Positions 1-8,097 of a stretch of 64,000 nucleotides of DNA are shown here, in pieces. Source of the stretch: Mesorhizobium sp. ES1-1 (lineage in GTDB: Bacteria > Pseudomonadota > Alphaproteobacteria > Rhizobiales > Rhizobiaceae); NCBI RefSeq assembly GCF_020164785.1, contig NZ_JAIUGX010000004.1, forward strand, positions 186,001 to 250,000, written 5' to 3'. Under the pieces are notes generated by a model. That model saw nothing but the letters and a program-made list of their open reading frames with translations, made no database searches and had not been told where the DNA came from. Numbering within the stretch: position 1 is the first letter of the stretch; the number at the start of each line of letters is the position of its first letter. Both the position numbers and the translations under genes were made by a program.

Positions 1-537
1 GAACCCTACCTTGTCTTTCTCGGCCGTTTTTCTCGGGACAAGCGGCCGGACCGCGCCATCGAGATCGCCTTGCGATCGGGCCTGAGGCTGAAGCTCGCGG
101 CGAAGATCGGCGATGATGATCGCGCCTATTTCCACGAAGTGGTCGAGCCCTTGATCGACGGCGATCGCATCGACTATGTCGGCGAGATCGAGGAGAACCA
201 GAAGGCCGAGTTCCTCGGCAAGGCGGCCGGGCTGTTGTTTCCGATCGACTGGCCGGAGCCGTTCGGCCTTGCCGCGATCGAGGCGATGGCCTGCGGTACG
301 CCGGTGATCGCCTGGAATTGCGGTGCGCTGCCGGAGATCATAGATCAAGGCGTTACCGGCTTTATCGCCGATACGATGGATGGCGCGGTTGCCGCTGTGC
401 CGGAACTGCTGCGGCTCGACAGGCGAAAGATAAGGGCCGTCTTCGAAAAGCGGTTCTCCGCCAGGAGAATGGCGGGCGACTATCTGGCTGCCTATTCGCG
501 GCTGGTCGGCGTCCCCGTCGAAGCGAAGGCATCGTGA
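1..537 (+). CDS. GT4-family glycosyltransferase, 3' part (5' end outside window)
   Basis: The reading frame is open from the first base, so this is the C-terminal 178 residues of a larger protein. It starts with a GRFSRDKRPDRAIEIA segment, typical of the second Rossmann domain of GT-B fold, family 4 enzymes. Later comes EPFGLAAIEAMACGTPVIA, the E-x7-E nucleotide-sugar motif of GT4. Such enzymes transfer a sugar from an activated donor to a glycan, lipid or small acceptor in the cytosol; the acceptor cannot be told from this fragment. The next gene begins 41 bp downstream on the same strand and encodes a glucan-debranching-type protein, so a shared operon in carbohydrate metabolism is plausible. 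Confidence 0.9.
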   Translation, partial: EPYLVFLGRFSRDKRPDRAIEIALRSGLRLKLAAKIGDDDRAYFHEVVEPLIDGDRIDYVGEIEENQKAEFLGKAAGLLFPIDWPEPFGLAAIEAMACGTPVIAWNCGALPEIIDQGVTGFIADTMDGAVAAVPELLRLDRRKIRAVFEKRFSARRMAGDYLAAYSRLVGVPVEAKAS

Positions 538-578
538 ACCGCGCCGTGCCGGCGCGAAATCACAGGGATGTGTGACAG

Positions 579-2741
579 ATGGCAAAACTTGACGAGCGAC
601 AGCTCGATCCCGCCGTGGCGCTTGCCTCACTGGACGAGACGGCGCCGCGTGAACCGCACCGGCTCTTCGCACTCAAGCAGGGCGATTGTTTCGTCGTTGC
701 CGACGCCTATGGTGACATACGCGGCGCCGGCGACGGCTTCTTTCGCGACGACACAAGGGTGCTGTCCGAATTCCGGCTGACCGTAGGCGGCAGGCAGACA
801 TCGTTGCTTGGCGCGTCGCTCAGCCAGGACAATGTGCTGTTCACCACCAACCTGACCAATTTGCCCATCGAGAGCGTGATCGGCCGCGAAATCCCGCAGG
901 GCGCAATCCATATCGAACGCGTCAGGCTGATCTGGCAGGACAGGCTGTTCGAGAGGATTACCCTGTCCAACTACAGCCGTGAAAGCACGACGATCAGGGT
1001 CTCCCTAAGCTTTGCCGCGGATTTCCGCGATATGTTCGAAGTGCGCGGCTCGACACGCGCCAGGCGCGGAGTGGCTCATGTTGCCGAGACCAATGCGAGC
1101 AGCGTTCTGCTGCGTTATGACGGGCTGGACGGGGTTTCCCGGGCATCCGCGATATCTTTCTCGCAGGCGCCGGACCAATTGACAACGGACCGCGCCGACT
1201 TCCTGCTCGCGGTGAGCAAGCGCAGAAGCAAGGTGCTTTACATTGAAGTCGGGTCCGAGGCGGCGGAAGCGCCCGATCGCGACCGTTTCCGGGCCGCCGC
1301 CGCGCGTGCACGCTTCGGCATGCGGGCCAAGCGCCGGCATGGCGCGACGGTCCACAGCTCCGGCCGCGTCTTCAACGACTGGATCGAGCGTGCCCGCGCC
1401 GATGTGGCTCTGCTGACCACCGAGCTTGCGACCGGGCCTTACCCCTATGCCGGCATCCCCTGGTTCTCGACGGCGTTCGGTCGCGACGGGGTCATTTCGG
1501 CGCTGCAGATGCTGTGGCTCAATCCGGGCCTGGCGCGCGGCGTGCTCGCCTTCCTGGCGGAGCATCAGGCGACCGAGACATCGCCATTCAGCGATTCGCA
1601 GCCCGGCAAGATCATGCACGAGACCCGCAAGGGAGAAATGGTGGCGCTGCGGGAGCTTCCGTTCGGCCGCTACTATGGGGGCGTCGACACAACGCCGCTC
1701 TATATCCATCTTGCCTGTGCCTATGCCGATCGTACCGGCGACATGGCGTTCATCGACAGGCTGTGGCCGTCGCTCTGCGCGGCCGCCGAATGGACCGAGG
1801 AGGCGGGCCGCGAGACCGGCTTCGTCACCTATCAGCGGGCCGCCGAGTCCGGGCTCGCCAACCAGGGATGGAAGGATAGTTTCGATTCCGTCTTCCACGC
1901 CGACGGCCGCATCCCCAAGGGCCCGATCGCGCTTGTCGAGGTACAAGGCTATGTCTTTGCCGCCTTTCGGGGCTTGGCCAAGCTCGCCCGACGCCGTGGC
2001 GAGGATGAGAGGGCCGATCATTGGGAGAGCCGCGCGGAGGCCATGCGGATCGCGGTGGAGCGCGATTTCTGGCTGGAGGATCTCGGCTTCTACGCCCTGG
2101 CCATCGATGGCGCTGGCGAGCCCTGCAAGGTGCGAACCTCGAATGCCGGGCATCTGCTGCTCGTCGGGCTTCCCGAGCCGGAACGTGCGAAGATGGTCGC
2201 CGACCAGCTTCTTTCCGCCTCATTCCATTCCGGCTGGGGCTTGCGCACGCTGGCCGACGATGCCGTGTTCTTCAACCCGATGTCCTATCACAACGGCTCG
2301 ATATGGCCGCATGACACCGCCATCTGCGGCGCGGGGCTGGCGCGGTATGGCGAACGTGAAAGCGTGGTCCGCCTAATGAGCGGAACCTTCGAATCGGCGG
2401 TCCACTTCAACATGCGGCTGCCGGAACTGTTCTGCGGATTCACTCGTGCCCCGGGCGAGGCGCCGATCGCCTATCCGGTTGCCTGCCTGCCACAGGCCTG
2501 GTCGGCCGGTTCGGCCTTCATGCTGATGCAAGCCTGTCTCGGGCTGGAGATCGATGGGTGGGATGGAGAGATACGCGTTACCCGCCCGCGTCTGCCGATC
2601 GGTATCGACACGCTCACGCTGCGCCATCTGGGCGTCGGCGACACGAGGGTCGATCTGACGTTCCAACGGGTCGGCGACCGTGTCGTGGCTTTCCTTGCCG
2701 ACCGGCATGAGGGGCTGGTGCCGCTTATCGTCCGAACATGA
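579..2741 (+). CDS. Amylo-alpha-1,6-glucosidase / glycogen-debranching-type protein
   Basis: A 720-residue protein with the two-part layout of bacterial debranching-type proteins. The N-terminal beta-rich domain is recognisable by GDGFFRDDTRVLS near residues 51-63. The C-terminal (alpha/alpha)6 barrel starts with YPYAGIPWFSTAFGRDG near residue 287 and includes a late NGSIWPHD segment. The family hydrolyses alpha-1,6 branches in glucans, but many rhizobial members of this two-domain class have no measured substrate. There is no signal peptide, so it should be cytosolic. The ATG at 579 follows an AGGGATG stretch. It lies between a glycosyltransferase and the trehalose genes, which suggests a role in storage or compatible glucans. 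That role is inferred. Confidence 0.85.
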   Translation: MAKLDERQLDPAVALASLDETAPREPHRLFALKQGDCFVVADAYGDIRGAGDGFFRDDTRVLSEFRLTVGGRQTSLLGASLSQDNVLFTTNLTNLPIESVIGREIPQGAIHIERVRLIWQDRLFERITLSNYSRESTTIRVSLSFAADFRDMFEVRGSTRARRGVAHVAETNASSVLLRYDGLDGVSRASAISFSQAPDQLTTDRADFLLAVSKRRSKVLYIEVGSEAAEAPDRDRFRAAAARARFGMRAKRRHGATVHSSGRVFNDWIERARADVALLTTELATGPYPYAGIPWFSTAFGRDGVISALQMLWLNPGLARGVLAFLAEHQATETSPFSDSQPGKIMHETRKGEMVALRELPFGRYYGGVDTTPLYIHLACAYADRTGDMAFIDRLWPSLCAAAEWTEEAGRETGFVTYQRAAESGLANQGWKDSFDSVFHADGRIPKGPIALVEVQGYVFAAFRGLAKLARRRGEDERADHWESRAEAMRIAVERDFWLEDLGFYALAIDGAGEPCKVRTSNAGHLLLVGLPEPERAKMVADQLLSASFHSGWGLRTLADDAVFFNPMSYHNGSIWPHDTAICGAGLARYGERESVVRLMSGTFESAVHFNMRLPELFCGFTRAPGEAPIAYPVACLPQAWSAGSAFMLMQACLGLEIDGWDGEIRVTRPRLPIGIDTLTLRHLGVGDTRVDLTFQRVGDRVVAFLADRHEGLVPLIVRT

Positions 2742-2753
2742 GGTGTTGAGGCC

Positions 2754-2778
2754 GGAACCGATCCCGGTTTTGTGCGTT
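2754..2778 (+). promoter_or_regulatory. EcfG-type general stress promoter for otsA
   Basis: GGAAC at 2754-2758 and CGTT at 2775-2778 are separated by exactly 16 bp. This matches the established alphaproteobacterial EcfG (RpoE2-type) consensus GGAAC-N16/17-CGTT. It lies in the 140-bp gap before otsA and would give a leader of roughly 95 nt. Rhizobial trehalose synthesis is known to belong to the general stress response. Confidence 0.8.
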
Positions 2779-2791
2779 GCGAAAACGCAAC
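2776..2791. promoter_or_regulatory. Palindrome overlapping the otsA -10 element
   Basis: GTTGCG-AAAA-CGCAAC is a perfect 6-bp inverted repeat with an AAAA centre. It overlaps the -10 CGTT and the expected start point of the EcfG-type promoter. It could be an operator. No regulator gene next to it suggests which one. Confidence 0.4.
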
Positions 2792-2881
2792 CTCGGGCAG
2801 TGAGCTGATTGCCCGCGGACAAATTTCAAATCGAAACATCAGCAAGCGGCCGCCGAACGGCCGGAACGAGTTGGCATTCCA

Positions 2882-4669
2882 ATGACCGATTATAGCGCGG
2901 CTCTCCTCTGGGTCCTGATCATCGCGAGCCTGGGGTTTTCCACTTTCGCCGTTTTCTTCTCGCTGTCCCGCCACCGCCGCGCTCATCCTCCAGCTGTTGC
3001 CCGGCCATCCGGCGAAGACGTGGCCGCGGAAGCCGCCCGCAAAGTGATCCGGGAGTTCGAGAAAAACGCTCAGTCGGTCGATTCCGCCTTGGTGACATGG
3101 TCGCCCGAAACCTTGCGCAAGATTCTGGCCGTCGACTTGCCGGACGCGCAAGTCATCGTCGTGTCCAACCGCGAGCCCTATATCCACAACACGAGACATG
3201 ACGGGATCGCGAATGACGGGATTGAGCTGCTGGTTCCGGCGAGCGGCCTGGTCTCGGCGCTCGAGCCGATCACACGCGCCTGTGCCGGCACCTGGATCGC
3301 CTATGGCGGCGGAACGGCGGACCGGCTGACCGTCGACAAGGATGATCGGGTTCAGGTGCCGCCCGGCAATCCGTCCTACACGCTGCGCCGGGTCTGGCTC
3401 ACGGAGGATGAATATCAGGGCTATTATCTCGGCTTCGCCAATGAAGGTCTCTGGCCGCTGTGCCACATAGCTTTCACCAGGCCGGTTTTCCGCCTGTCGG
3501 ACTGGGAAGCGTATGAGGCCGTCAACCGCAAATTCGCCGATACGGTGGTTGCCGAGGCCCGCAACGAGCGGCCGATCGTGCTTGTACAAGACTACCACTT
3601 CGCGCTTCTGCCGCGGATGATCCGCGAGCGGCTGCCCGAGGCCATCATCATTACCTTCTGGCATATCCCCTGGCCGAACTCGGAGGTCTACAGCATCTGT
3701 CCATGGCGCGAGCGCATTCTGGAGGGGCTGCTCGGCAGTTCGATCATCGGCTTCCACACTCAATTCCACGCCAACAATTTCACCGAAAGCGTCGACCGCT
3801 TCCTCGAGAGCCGGATCGAGCGCGCCGACGCGGCCATCTCCTATGGCGGCCAGACGACGCTTGTGCATGCCTATCCCATCTCGATCGAATGGCCGGCGGA
3901 GCTGCTGGCGAAACTGCCCGACGTCGAGGACTGCCGTGCCCGGCTGCGCGAAAGGTTTGCGCTGAAGCCGGATGTGAAGCTGGCTGTCGGGGTCGAGCGG
4001 CTGGACTATACCAAGGGCATTCTCGATCGATTCCAGGCGCTGGACGAATTGTTCAAGCGACACCCCGAATGGATCGGCAAACTGGTCTTCCTGCAGATAG
4101 CCGCACCCAGCCGGGGTACGCTGCCGGCCTATCAGCTGCTGCATGATGAGTGCCACCGCTATGCCGAGGAACTAAACGAGCGTTATGGCAGCGAGGGCTA
4201 CAGGCCGGTCATCATGGTGGCCGAACACCACTCGCAGGAACAGGTCTATGAAATCTATCGCGGTGCCGACATCTGCATGGTCACCAGCCTGCATGACGGC
4301 ATGAATCTGGTGGCCAAGGAATTCGTCGCGGCGCGTGACGACGAGCAGGGCGTGCTGATGCTGAGCACCTTCGCCGGCGCATCGCGGGAGCTGCTGGAAG
4401 CGCTTATCGTCAATCCTTACGACGCCGCCATGATGAGCGAGGCGCTGTTGCAGGCGCTGACCATGACGCCCGACGAACAGCGCGAGCGCATGCGGCCCAT
4501 GCGCGAGATCGTCCGCAACAACAATGTCTATCGCTGGGCCGGCAGCATGCTTCTCGACGCGGCGCGCCTGCGCAAGCGCGGTGACCTGGAGAAGGTGACC
4601 GGTGGCGCGGCGCCCCCAGTCCACGACAATGTCATCTCGATAGCCGAACGGAAAAGGGTGGCAAGGTGA
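2882..4669 (+). CDS. otsA: Trehalose-6-phosphate synthase with N-terminal membrane anchor
   Basis: A 595-residue GT20 enzyme that makes trehalose 6-phosphate from a nucleotide-glucose and glucose 6-phosphate. Family landmarks visible are [13 protein letters not shown] near residue 236, [19 protein letters not shown] near 370 (donor-binding Arg and Lys) and [11 protein letters not shown] near 470. It is about 120 residues longer than E. coli OtsA. The extra length is N-terminal: a hydrophobic helix at about residues 7-28, then a basic and Ala-rich linker. The enzyme is therefore probably tethered to the inner membrane with its catalytic domain in the cytosol. Its stop overlaps the GTG start of otsB. 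A sister activity such as glucosylglycerol-phosphate synthase is possible, but the otsB neighbour favours trehalose. Confidence 0.93.
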   Translation: MTDYSAALLWVLIIASLGFSTFAVFFSLSRHRRAHPPAVARPSGEDVAAEAARKVIREFEKNAQSVDSALVTWSPETLRKILAVDLPDAQVIVVSNREPYIHNTRHDGIANDGIELLVPASGLVSALEPITRACAGTWIAYGGGTADRLTVDKDDRVQVPPGNPSYTLRRVWLTEDEYQGYYLGFANEGLWPLCHIAFTRPVFRLSDWEAYEAVNRKFADTVVAEARNERPIVLVQDYHFALLPRMIRERLPEAIIITFWHIPWPNSEVYSICPWRERILEGLLGSSIIGFHTQFHANNFTESVDRFLESRIERADAAISYGGQTTLVHAYPISIEWPAELLAKLPDVEDCRARLRERFALKPDVKLAVGVERLDYTKGILDRFQALDELFKRHPEWIGKLVFLQIAAPSRGTLPAYQLLHDECHRYAEELNERYGSEGYRPVIMVAEHHSQEQVYEIYRGADICMVTSLHDGMNLVAKEFVAARDDEQGVLMLSTFAGASRELLEALIVNPYDAAMMSEALLQALTMTPDEQRERMRPMREIVRNNNVYRWAGSMLLDAARLRKRGDLEKVTGGAAPPVHDNVISIAERKRVAR

Positions 4670-5409
4670 TAAATGAAGCACTTGCAGCCCCGCCAGCCCT
4701 GCTGACCGGGGATTGGGCCCTGTTCCTCGACATTGACGGCACCCTGCTGGAACATGCCGACCATCCGGACGCGGTGTCGGTCAGCGCGGAGCTACGGTCC
4801 CTGCTGCAGGATCTGGAGCGCAAGCTGGATGGAGCGCTGGCCGTCGTCACGGGCCGCTCCGTGGCGGCGGTCGACCATCTTTTCCGACCGTTGAAACTTC
4901 GCGCCGCCGGACTCTACGGCCTTGAACACAGGTTGACGCCTGATGACGCCGTGGAGGCTGCCGGGGAGCCCGCCGACATCGCCGCTCTCGCGGATGAGAT
5001 CGAGGCCGAGTTGGGCCATGGTCAGGCCCATATCGAGCGCAAGGGCAGGGTGCTGGCCATCCACACGCGCGCCGCTCCGCACCTGCTGCCGCGCGCGACG
5101 GAGCTTGTCGAGCGCGCCCTTGCTACATTGCCCAAGGGATACCGGGTGGTCCCCGGCAATGCCGGCGTGGAGCTGCTGCCGCTCGAAGCCGCCAAGGGGG
5201 CGGCAATCCGGCGCTTCATGTCCATCGCGCCCTTCGCAGGCCGCCGGCCGGTCTTCCTCGGTGATGACACGCCCGACGAAAACGGGTTTGAGGCTGTGAA
5301 TGATGCCGGCGGCATCTCGATACGAATCAGGCCGATGGCGAAGACCGCGGCGCAGTACGGCCTCGTTGGCGTTGGCGAAACCCTGGAGTGGCTGAGAAGT
5401 CAACTTTGA
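4666..5409 (+). CDS. otsB: Trehalose-6-phosphate phosphatase
   Basis: A 247-residue HAD-superfamily phosphatase that removes phosphate from trehalose 6-phosphate, the second step of the OtsAB pathway. The catalytic DIDGT motif has its nucleophile at Asp22 and the acid/base at Asp24. The C-terminal Mg-binding motif GDDTPDENGFE lies near residues 199-209. Length is normal for the family. The start is a GTG at 4666 whose last bases form the TGA of otsA, so the two are translationally coupled. Both should be induced from the EcfG-type promoter before otsA. The gene downstream is on the opposite strand. Confidence 0.93.
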   Translation: MINEALAAPPALLTGDWALFLDIDGTLLEHADHPDAVSVSAELRSLLQDLERKLDGALAVVTGRSVAAVDHLFRPLKLRAAGLYGLEHRLTPDDAVEAAGEPADIAALADEIEAELGHGQAHIERKGRVLAIHTRAAPHLLPRATELVERALATLPKGYRVVPGNAGVELLPLEAAKGAAIRRFMSIAPFAGRRPVFLGDDTPDENGFEAVNDAGGISIRIRPMAKTAAQYGLVGVGETLEWLRSQL

Positions 5410-5451
5410 GCGCCCCGACAGGCGAGGCGCGCTGTCAATGTCCTGCGCATT

Positions 5452-6174
5452 CTACGCGGCGAATCTCAGACCGCCATCGCAGGTCAGCACCTGGCCGGTG
5501 ACGAAGCTGTTGGACACGAGAAACGCGATGGACGAGGCGACGTCGTCGGCCTTCCCGATGCGGCCGACAGGCGTCCTGCCGGCATAGTCGGCGAAAACGG
5601 CCTGCTTCTGCTCGGCGGGCATGAAATCCCACCAGGGCGTGTCGATGACGCCGGGCGCAACGACGTTGACGCGTAAAGGCTTCAATTCCACCGCCAGGAC
5701 CGGCGTCACGGTCAACAGCATACCATTGATCGCTCCAATCCCGGCAACTCCGGGCATAGCGACCTGCGCGGACACCGCCGCGACGAAGGTGACCGAGCCC
5801 GATCTGTCGAGCGTCGGCAGGGCTGCCTGCAGGCAGGAGAGCTGCGGGCGGACTTTTTCATCGACGCCGCTCGCAATATCCGCAAGGTCGAGGGTTGCGA
5901 ATGGCCCAAGCCCCCTGCCGCCGCTTGCCGCCAGGACAAGGTGGTCGAACGGACCCAGGCGTTCGAAGAACTGGCGAACCTGATCCGGTTTGGAGGCATC
6001 GAAGGCTGCTGTGTCCGCCTTGCCGCCAAGACTTTCGCAGGTGCTGTCCAGCTTCTCCTGGTTTCTCCCGGTGATCGTCACCTTCATGGAAGGGCCGAGC
6101 AGCCTGCGCGCTGTCGCCAGGCCGATGCCTGACGATCCGCCGATGATGACGGTGTGTTCGATCCTGCCGGTCAT
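5452..6174 (-). CDS. SDR-family oxidoreductase with missing catalytic Tyr/Lys
   Basis: A 240-residue short-chain dehydrogenase/reductase fold. GGSSGIG at residues 12-18 is the NAD(P)-binding motif and RVNVVAPGVIDTPWW is the usual post-catalytic segment. Aligning the AVEL helix with classical SDRs places Ile146 where the catalytic Tyr should be and Asn150 where the Lys should be. The usual Ser position is also not conserved. Either this is a divergent clade with other chemistry or it acts as a binding protein. The start at 6174 is chosen because GGAG lies 6 nt upstream; longer upstream readings have no homology-like content. It is divergent from a MmyB-type regulator that probably controls it. 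Confidence 0.85.
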   Translation of the reverse strand: MTGRIEHTVIIGGSSGIGLATARRLLGPSMKVTITGRNQEKLDSTCESLGGKADTAAFDASKPDQVRQFFERLGPFDHLVLAASGGRGLGPFATLDLADIASGVDEKVRPQLSCLQAALPTLDRSGSVTFVAAVSAQVAMPGVAGIGAINGMLLTVTPVLAVELKPLRVNVVAPGVIDTPWWDFMPAEQKQAVFADYAGRTPVGRIGKADDVASSIAFLVSNSFVTGQVLTCDGGLRFAA

Positions 6175-6259
6175 GATTTGCTCCATTCGGTTGCGCTGGT
6201 GAGGATGTGGCGCAAAATGGAGGGTCAGGAACGCGACAGACAGTTCAAACTTTATGCTG

Positions 6260-6278
6260 GTATCAATACTGCTATAAT
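6260..6278 (+). promoter_or_regulatory. Divergent promoter region: GTATCAATAC palindrome and TATAAT box
   Basis: The gap between the SDR gene and the regulator carries an inverted repeat GTAT-CA-ATAC at 6260-6269. Immediately after it, a perfect TATAAT at 6273-6278 reads towards the regulator. The palindrome is a reasonable operator for the adjacent HTH protein. No good -35 element is evident. Confidence 0.5.
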
Positions 6279-6284
6279 AATGCG

Positions 6285-7145
6285 ATGGATCTGGTTGCCC
6301 AAACTTCCGATGACAGCCGCCGCCGCGAACTCGGCGCCTTCCTGCGCTCACGGCGCGAACGGCTGGCACCATCGACGACAGGCATAGTGGCGGGCACTCG
6401 TCGGCGCACGCCGGGCTTACGCCGCGAGGAAGTCGCCATGATCGCCGGCGTCGGCACCACATGGTACACCTGGCTCGAGCAGGGCAGGGACGTGCGCCCG
6501 TCGACGGAGGTGCTGACGGCGCTGTGCCAGGCGCTGCGGCTCGACCCGGCGGAGAAACGGCATCTGTTCACCCTTGCCGGTCGCCAGCAGCCCGAGCGCC
6601 GCCGTATCGTGCCGGCGAAGGTCGAAGGCCCGCTGCTGCATATGCTGAACAGTCTTCACCTTCAGCCCGCTTACGTCGTCGGCCCGCGCTGGGATGTGCT
6701 GGCGTGGAATGCCGGGGCTGTCGCCATCTTTGGCGATTACGGACTGTTGGAAGGCGACGCCCGCAACATCGTGCACGGGATGTTCACCGATCCGCGACGG
6801 CGGCAGTTGCTGGTCGATTGGGAAAGGCTCGCTCGCGCAACCCTTGCCGCATTCCGCGCAGAAAATGCCAAGTATGTCGGTGATCCAGACTTCGAGCGGC
6901 TGATCTCGCTCATGACGCACTCAAGCCCGGAATTTCGTGCATGGTGGCCTCAACGGGACGTGACGCATCGCCTTTCCGGTCTCAAGCACATCCGCCATCC
7001 GATCGCTGGCGCGATGGTGTTCGAACATATGAGCCTGTCGATCGATGACGGCTCCGACATGAAGCTGATCGTCTACACGCCGCTGGCCGATCAGGACACG
7101 ATCGCCAAGCTGCGGACATTGCTGGATGAGGGACGGAGTGGGTGA
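6285..7145 (+). CDS. XRE/HTH transcriptional regulator with MmyB-like ligand domain
   Basis: A 286-residue regulator. The N-terminal helix-turn-helix is marked by RRTPGLRREEVAMIAGV and WYTWLEQGRD. The C-terminal half matches the MmyB-like ligand-binding domain (YVVGPRWDVLAWN, then a late HPIAGAMVFEHMSL). Members usually control a divergently transcribed oxidoreductase, which is the arrangement here with the SDR gene. The chosen ATG is only 6 bp past a perfect TATAAT and has no Shine-Dalgarno sequence, so the message may be leaderless. A longer GTG-started form from 6207 exists, but its first 26 residues do not resemble the family. Confidence 0.88.
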   Translation: MDLVAQTSDDSRRRELGAFLRSRRERLAPSTTGIVAGTRRRTPGLRREEVAMIAGVGTTWYTWLEQGRDVRPSTEVLTALCQALRLDPAEKRHLFTLAGRQQPERRRIVPAKVEGPLLHMLNSLHLQPAYVVGPRWDVLAWNAGAVAIFGDYGLLEGDARNIVHGMFTDPRRRQLLVDWERLARATLAAFRAENAKYVGDPDFERLISLMTHSSPEFRAWWPQRDVTHRLSGLKHIRHPIAGAMVFEHMSLSIDDGSDMKLIVYTPLADQDTIAKLRTLLDEGRSG

Positions 7146-7235
7146 GTGGGCGCGGCACCCCCAGTTCCGTCGTCCCTGAGTCCGGGCTGAGCACCCGCGG
7201 AACAAGGAGTTTAGGGGTAAGCCTCGGTTAGACAG

Positions 7236-7871
7236 TCAGGTCTTCGGCTTCAAGCCATCGAGAAACAGTTGCTCCAGGAAGCGTGCCGCGTCCTCGAAGC
7301 GGCCTTCGCCGCCGCGGTTCGGGCCCAGCACGGCGCGGACCTGGACATCGAAATCGGCATAGTGCTGGGTCGTCGCCCAGATCGAGAAGATCAGGTGCCA
7401 CGGATCGGTCCTGGTGATCTTGCCGGCGCGCATCCAGCCCTTGATGACCGAGGCCTTCTCATCGACAAGCGTTTTCAACTCACCCTCCAGCAGGGGCATG
7501 ATGCGCGGCGCGCCCTGGAGGATTTCATTGGCGAAGAGGCGGCTCTCGCGTGGAAAGTCGCGCGCCATTTCGAGCTTGCGCCTGATGTAGCCCCTGAGTT
7601 CGGTCAGGGGGTCGCCGATGTCGTCCAGTTCCCTGAGCGGCGCCAGCCAGGTGTCGAGCAGGCGCTGCATCAGCGTCTCGTGGATGTCTTCCTTGCGGCG
7701 GAAGTAGTAGAGCAAATTGGGCTTCGACATGCCCGCCGCTTCGGCGATCTGGTCGATGGTCGAACCGCGGAAGCCATGGGCGGAGAACACTTCAAGCGCG
7801 GCCTCCAGGATGAGTTCGCGCTTTTCCTGCTGGATGCGGGTGCGGCGAGGGGCTTCAGTGCCGACGCTCAC
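7236..7871 (-). CDS. rutR: TetR-family regulator of pyrimidine catabolism (RutR-like)
   Basis: A 211-residue TetR regulator. The N-terminal DNA-binding domain has helices STIDQIAEAAGMSKPNLLYYF near residues 38-58. The C-terminal part resembles the RutR/YcdC class, which senses uracil-type ligands. The GTG start at 7871 is preceded by AAGGCGAGG at a good distance; further upstream codons look non-coding. It is divergent from the beta-alanine aminotransferase gene of the reductive pyrimidine pathway, and a near-consensus RutR site lies between the two. The family assignment is strong; the exact ligand is inferred from context. Confidence 0.85.
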   Translation of the reverse strand: MSVGTEAPRRTRIQQEKRELILEAALEVFSAHGFRGSTIDQIAEAAGMSKPNLLYYFRRKEDIHETLMQRLLDTWLAPLRELDDIGDPLTELRGYIRRKLEMARDFPRESRLFANEILQGAPRIMPLLEGELKTLVDEKASVIKGWMRAGKITRTDPWHLIFSIWATTQHYADFDVQVRAVLGPNRGGEGRFEDAARFLEQLFLDGLKPKT

Positions 7872-8004
7872 CGTTGCAAACCCTCGCCTTGGCGGCCATC
7901 TGGACCAATTCTCTGGACCAGTTTTTCCCTGCCCTGTGGAACGCACTTCAGGAGCCGCATTTCCGCTAGTAATCCCTTGACCGCCGATAGGGCGGTGCTA
8001 ACGT

Positions 8005-8020
8005 TTGTCCAATCGGTCAA
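8005..8020. promoter_or_regulatory. RutR-like operator
   Basis: TTGTCCAATCGGTCAA matches 12 of the 14 defined positions of the published E. coli RutR consensus TTGACCAnnTGGTCAA. It lies between the TetR regulator and the aminotransferase gene. Its left half doubles as a plausible -35 element (TTGTCC), with TAACAT 18 bp further on as -10. Binding there would block transcription of the pathway genes. Confidence 0.7.
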
Positions 8021-8097
8021 AATTTGCGTAACATGAAAGCGCGACAAAGACCAAGCGTTGGGCGCACCGAAACAGGGTACAAGGGGAAGTCTTGGTC

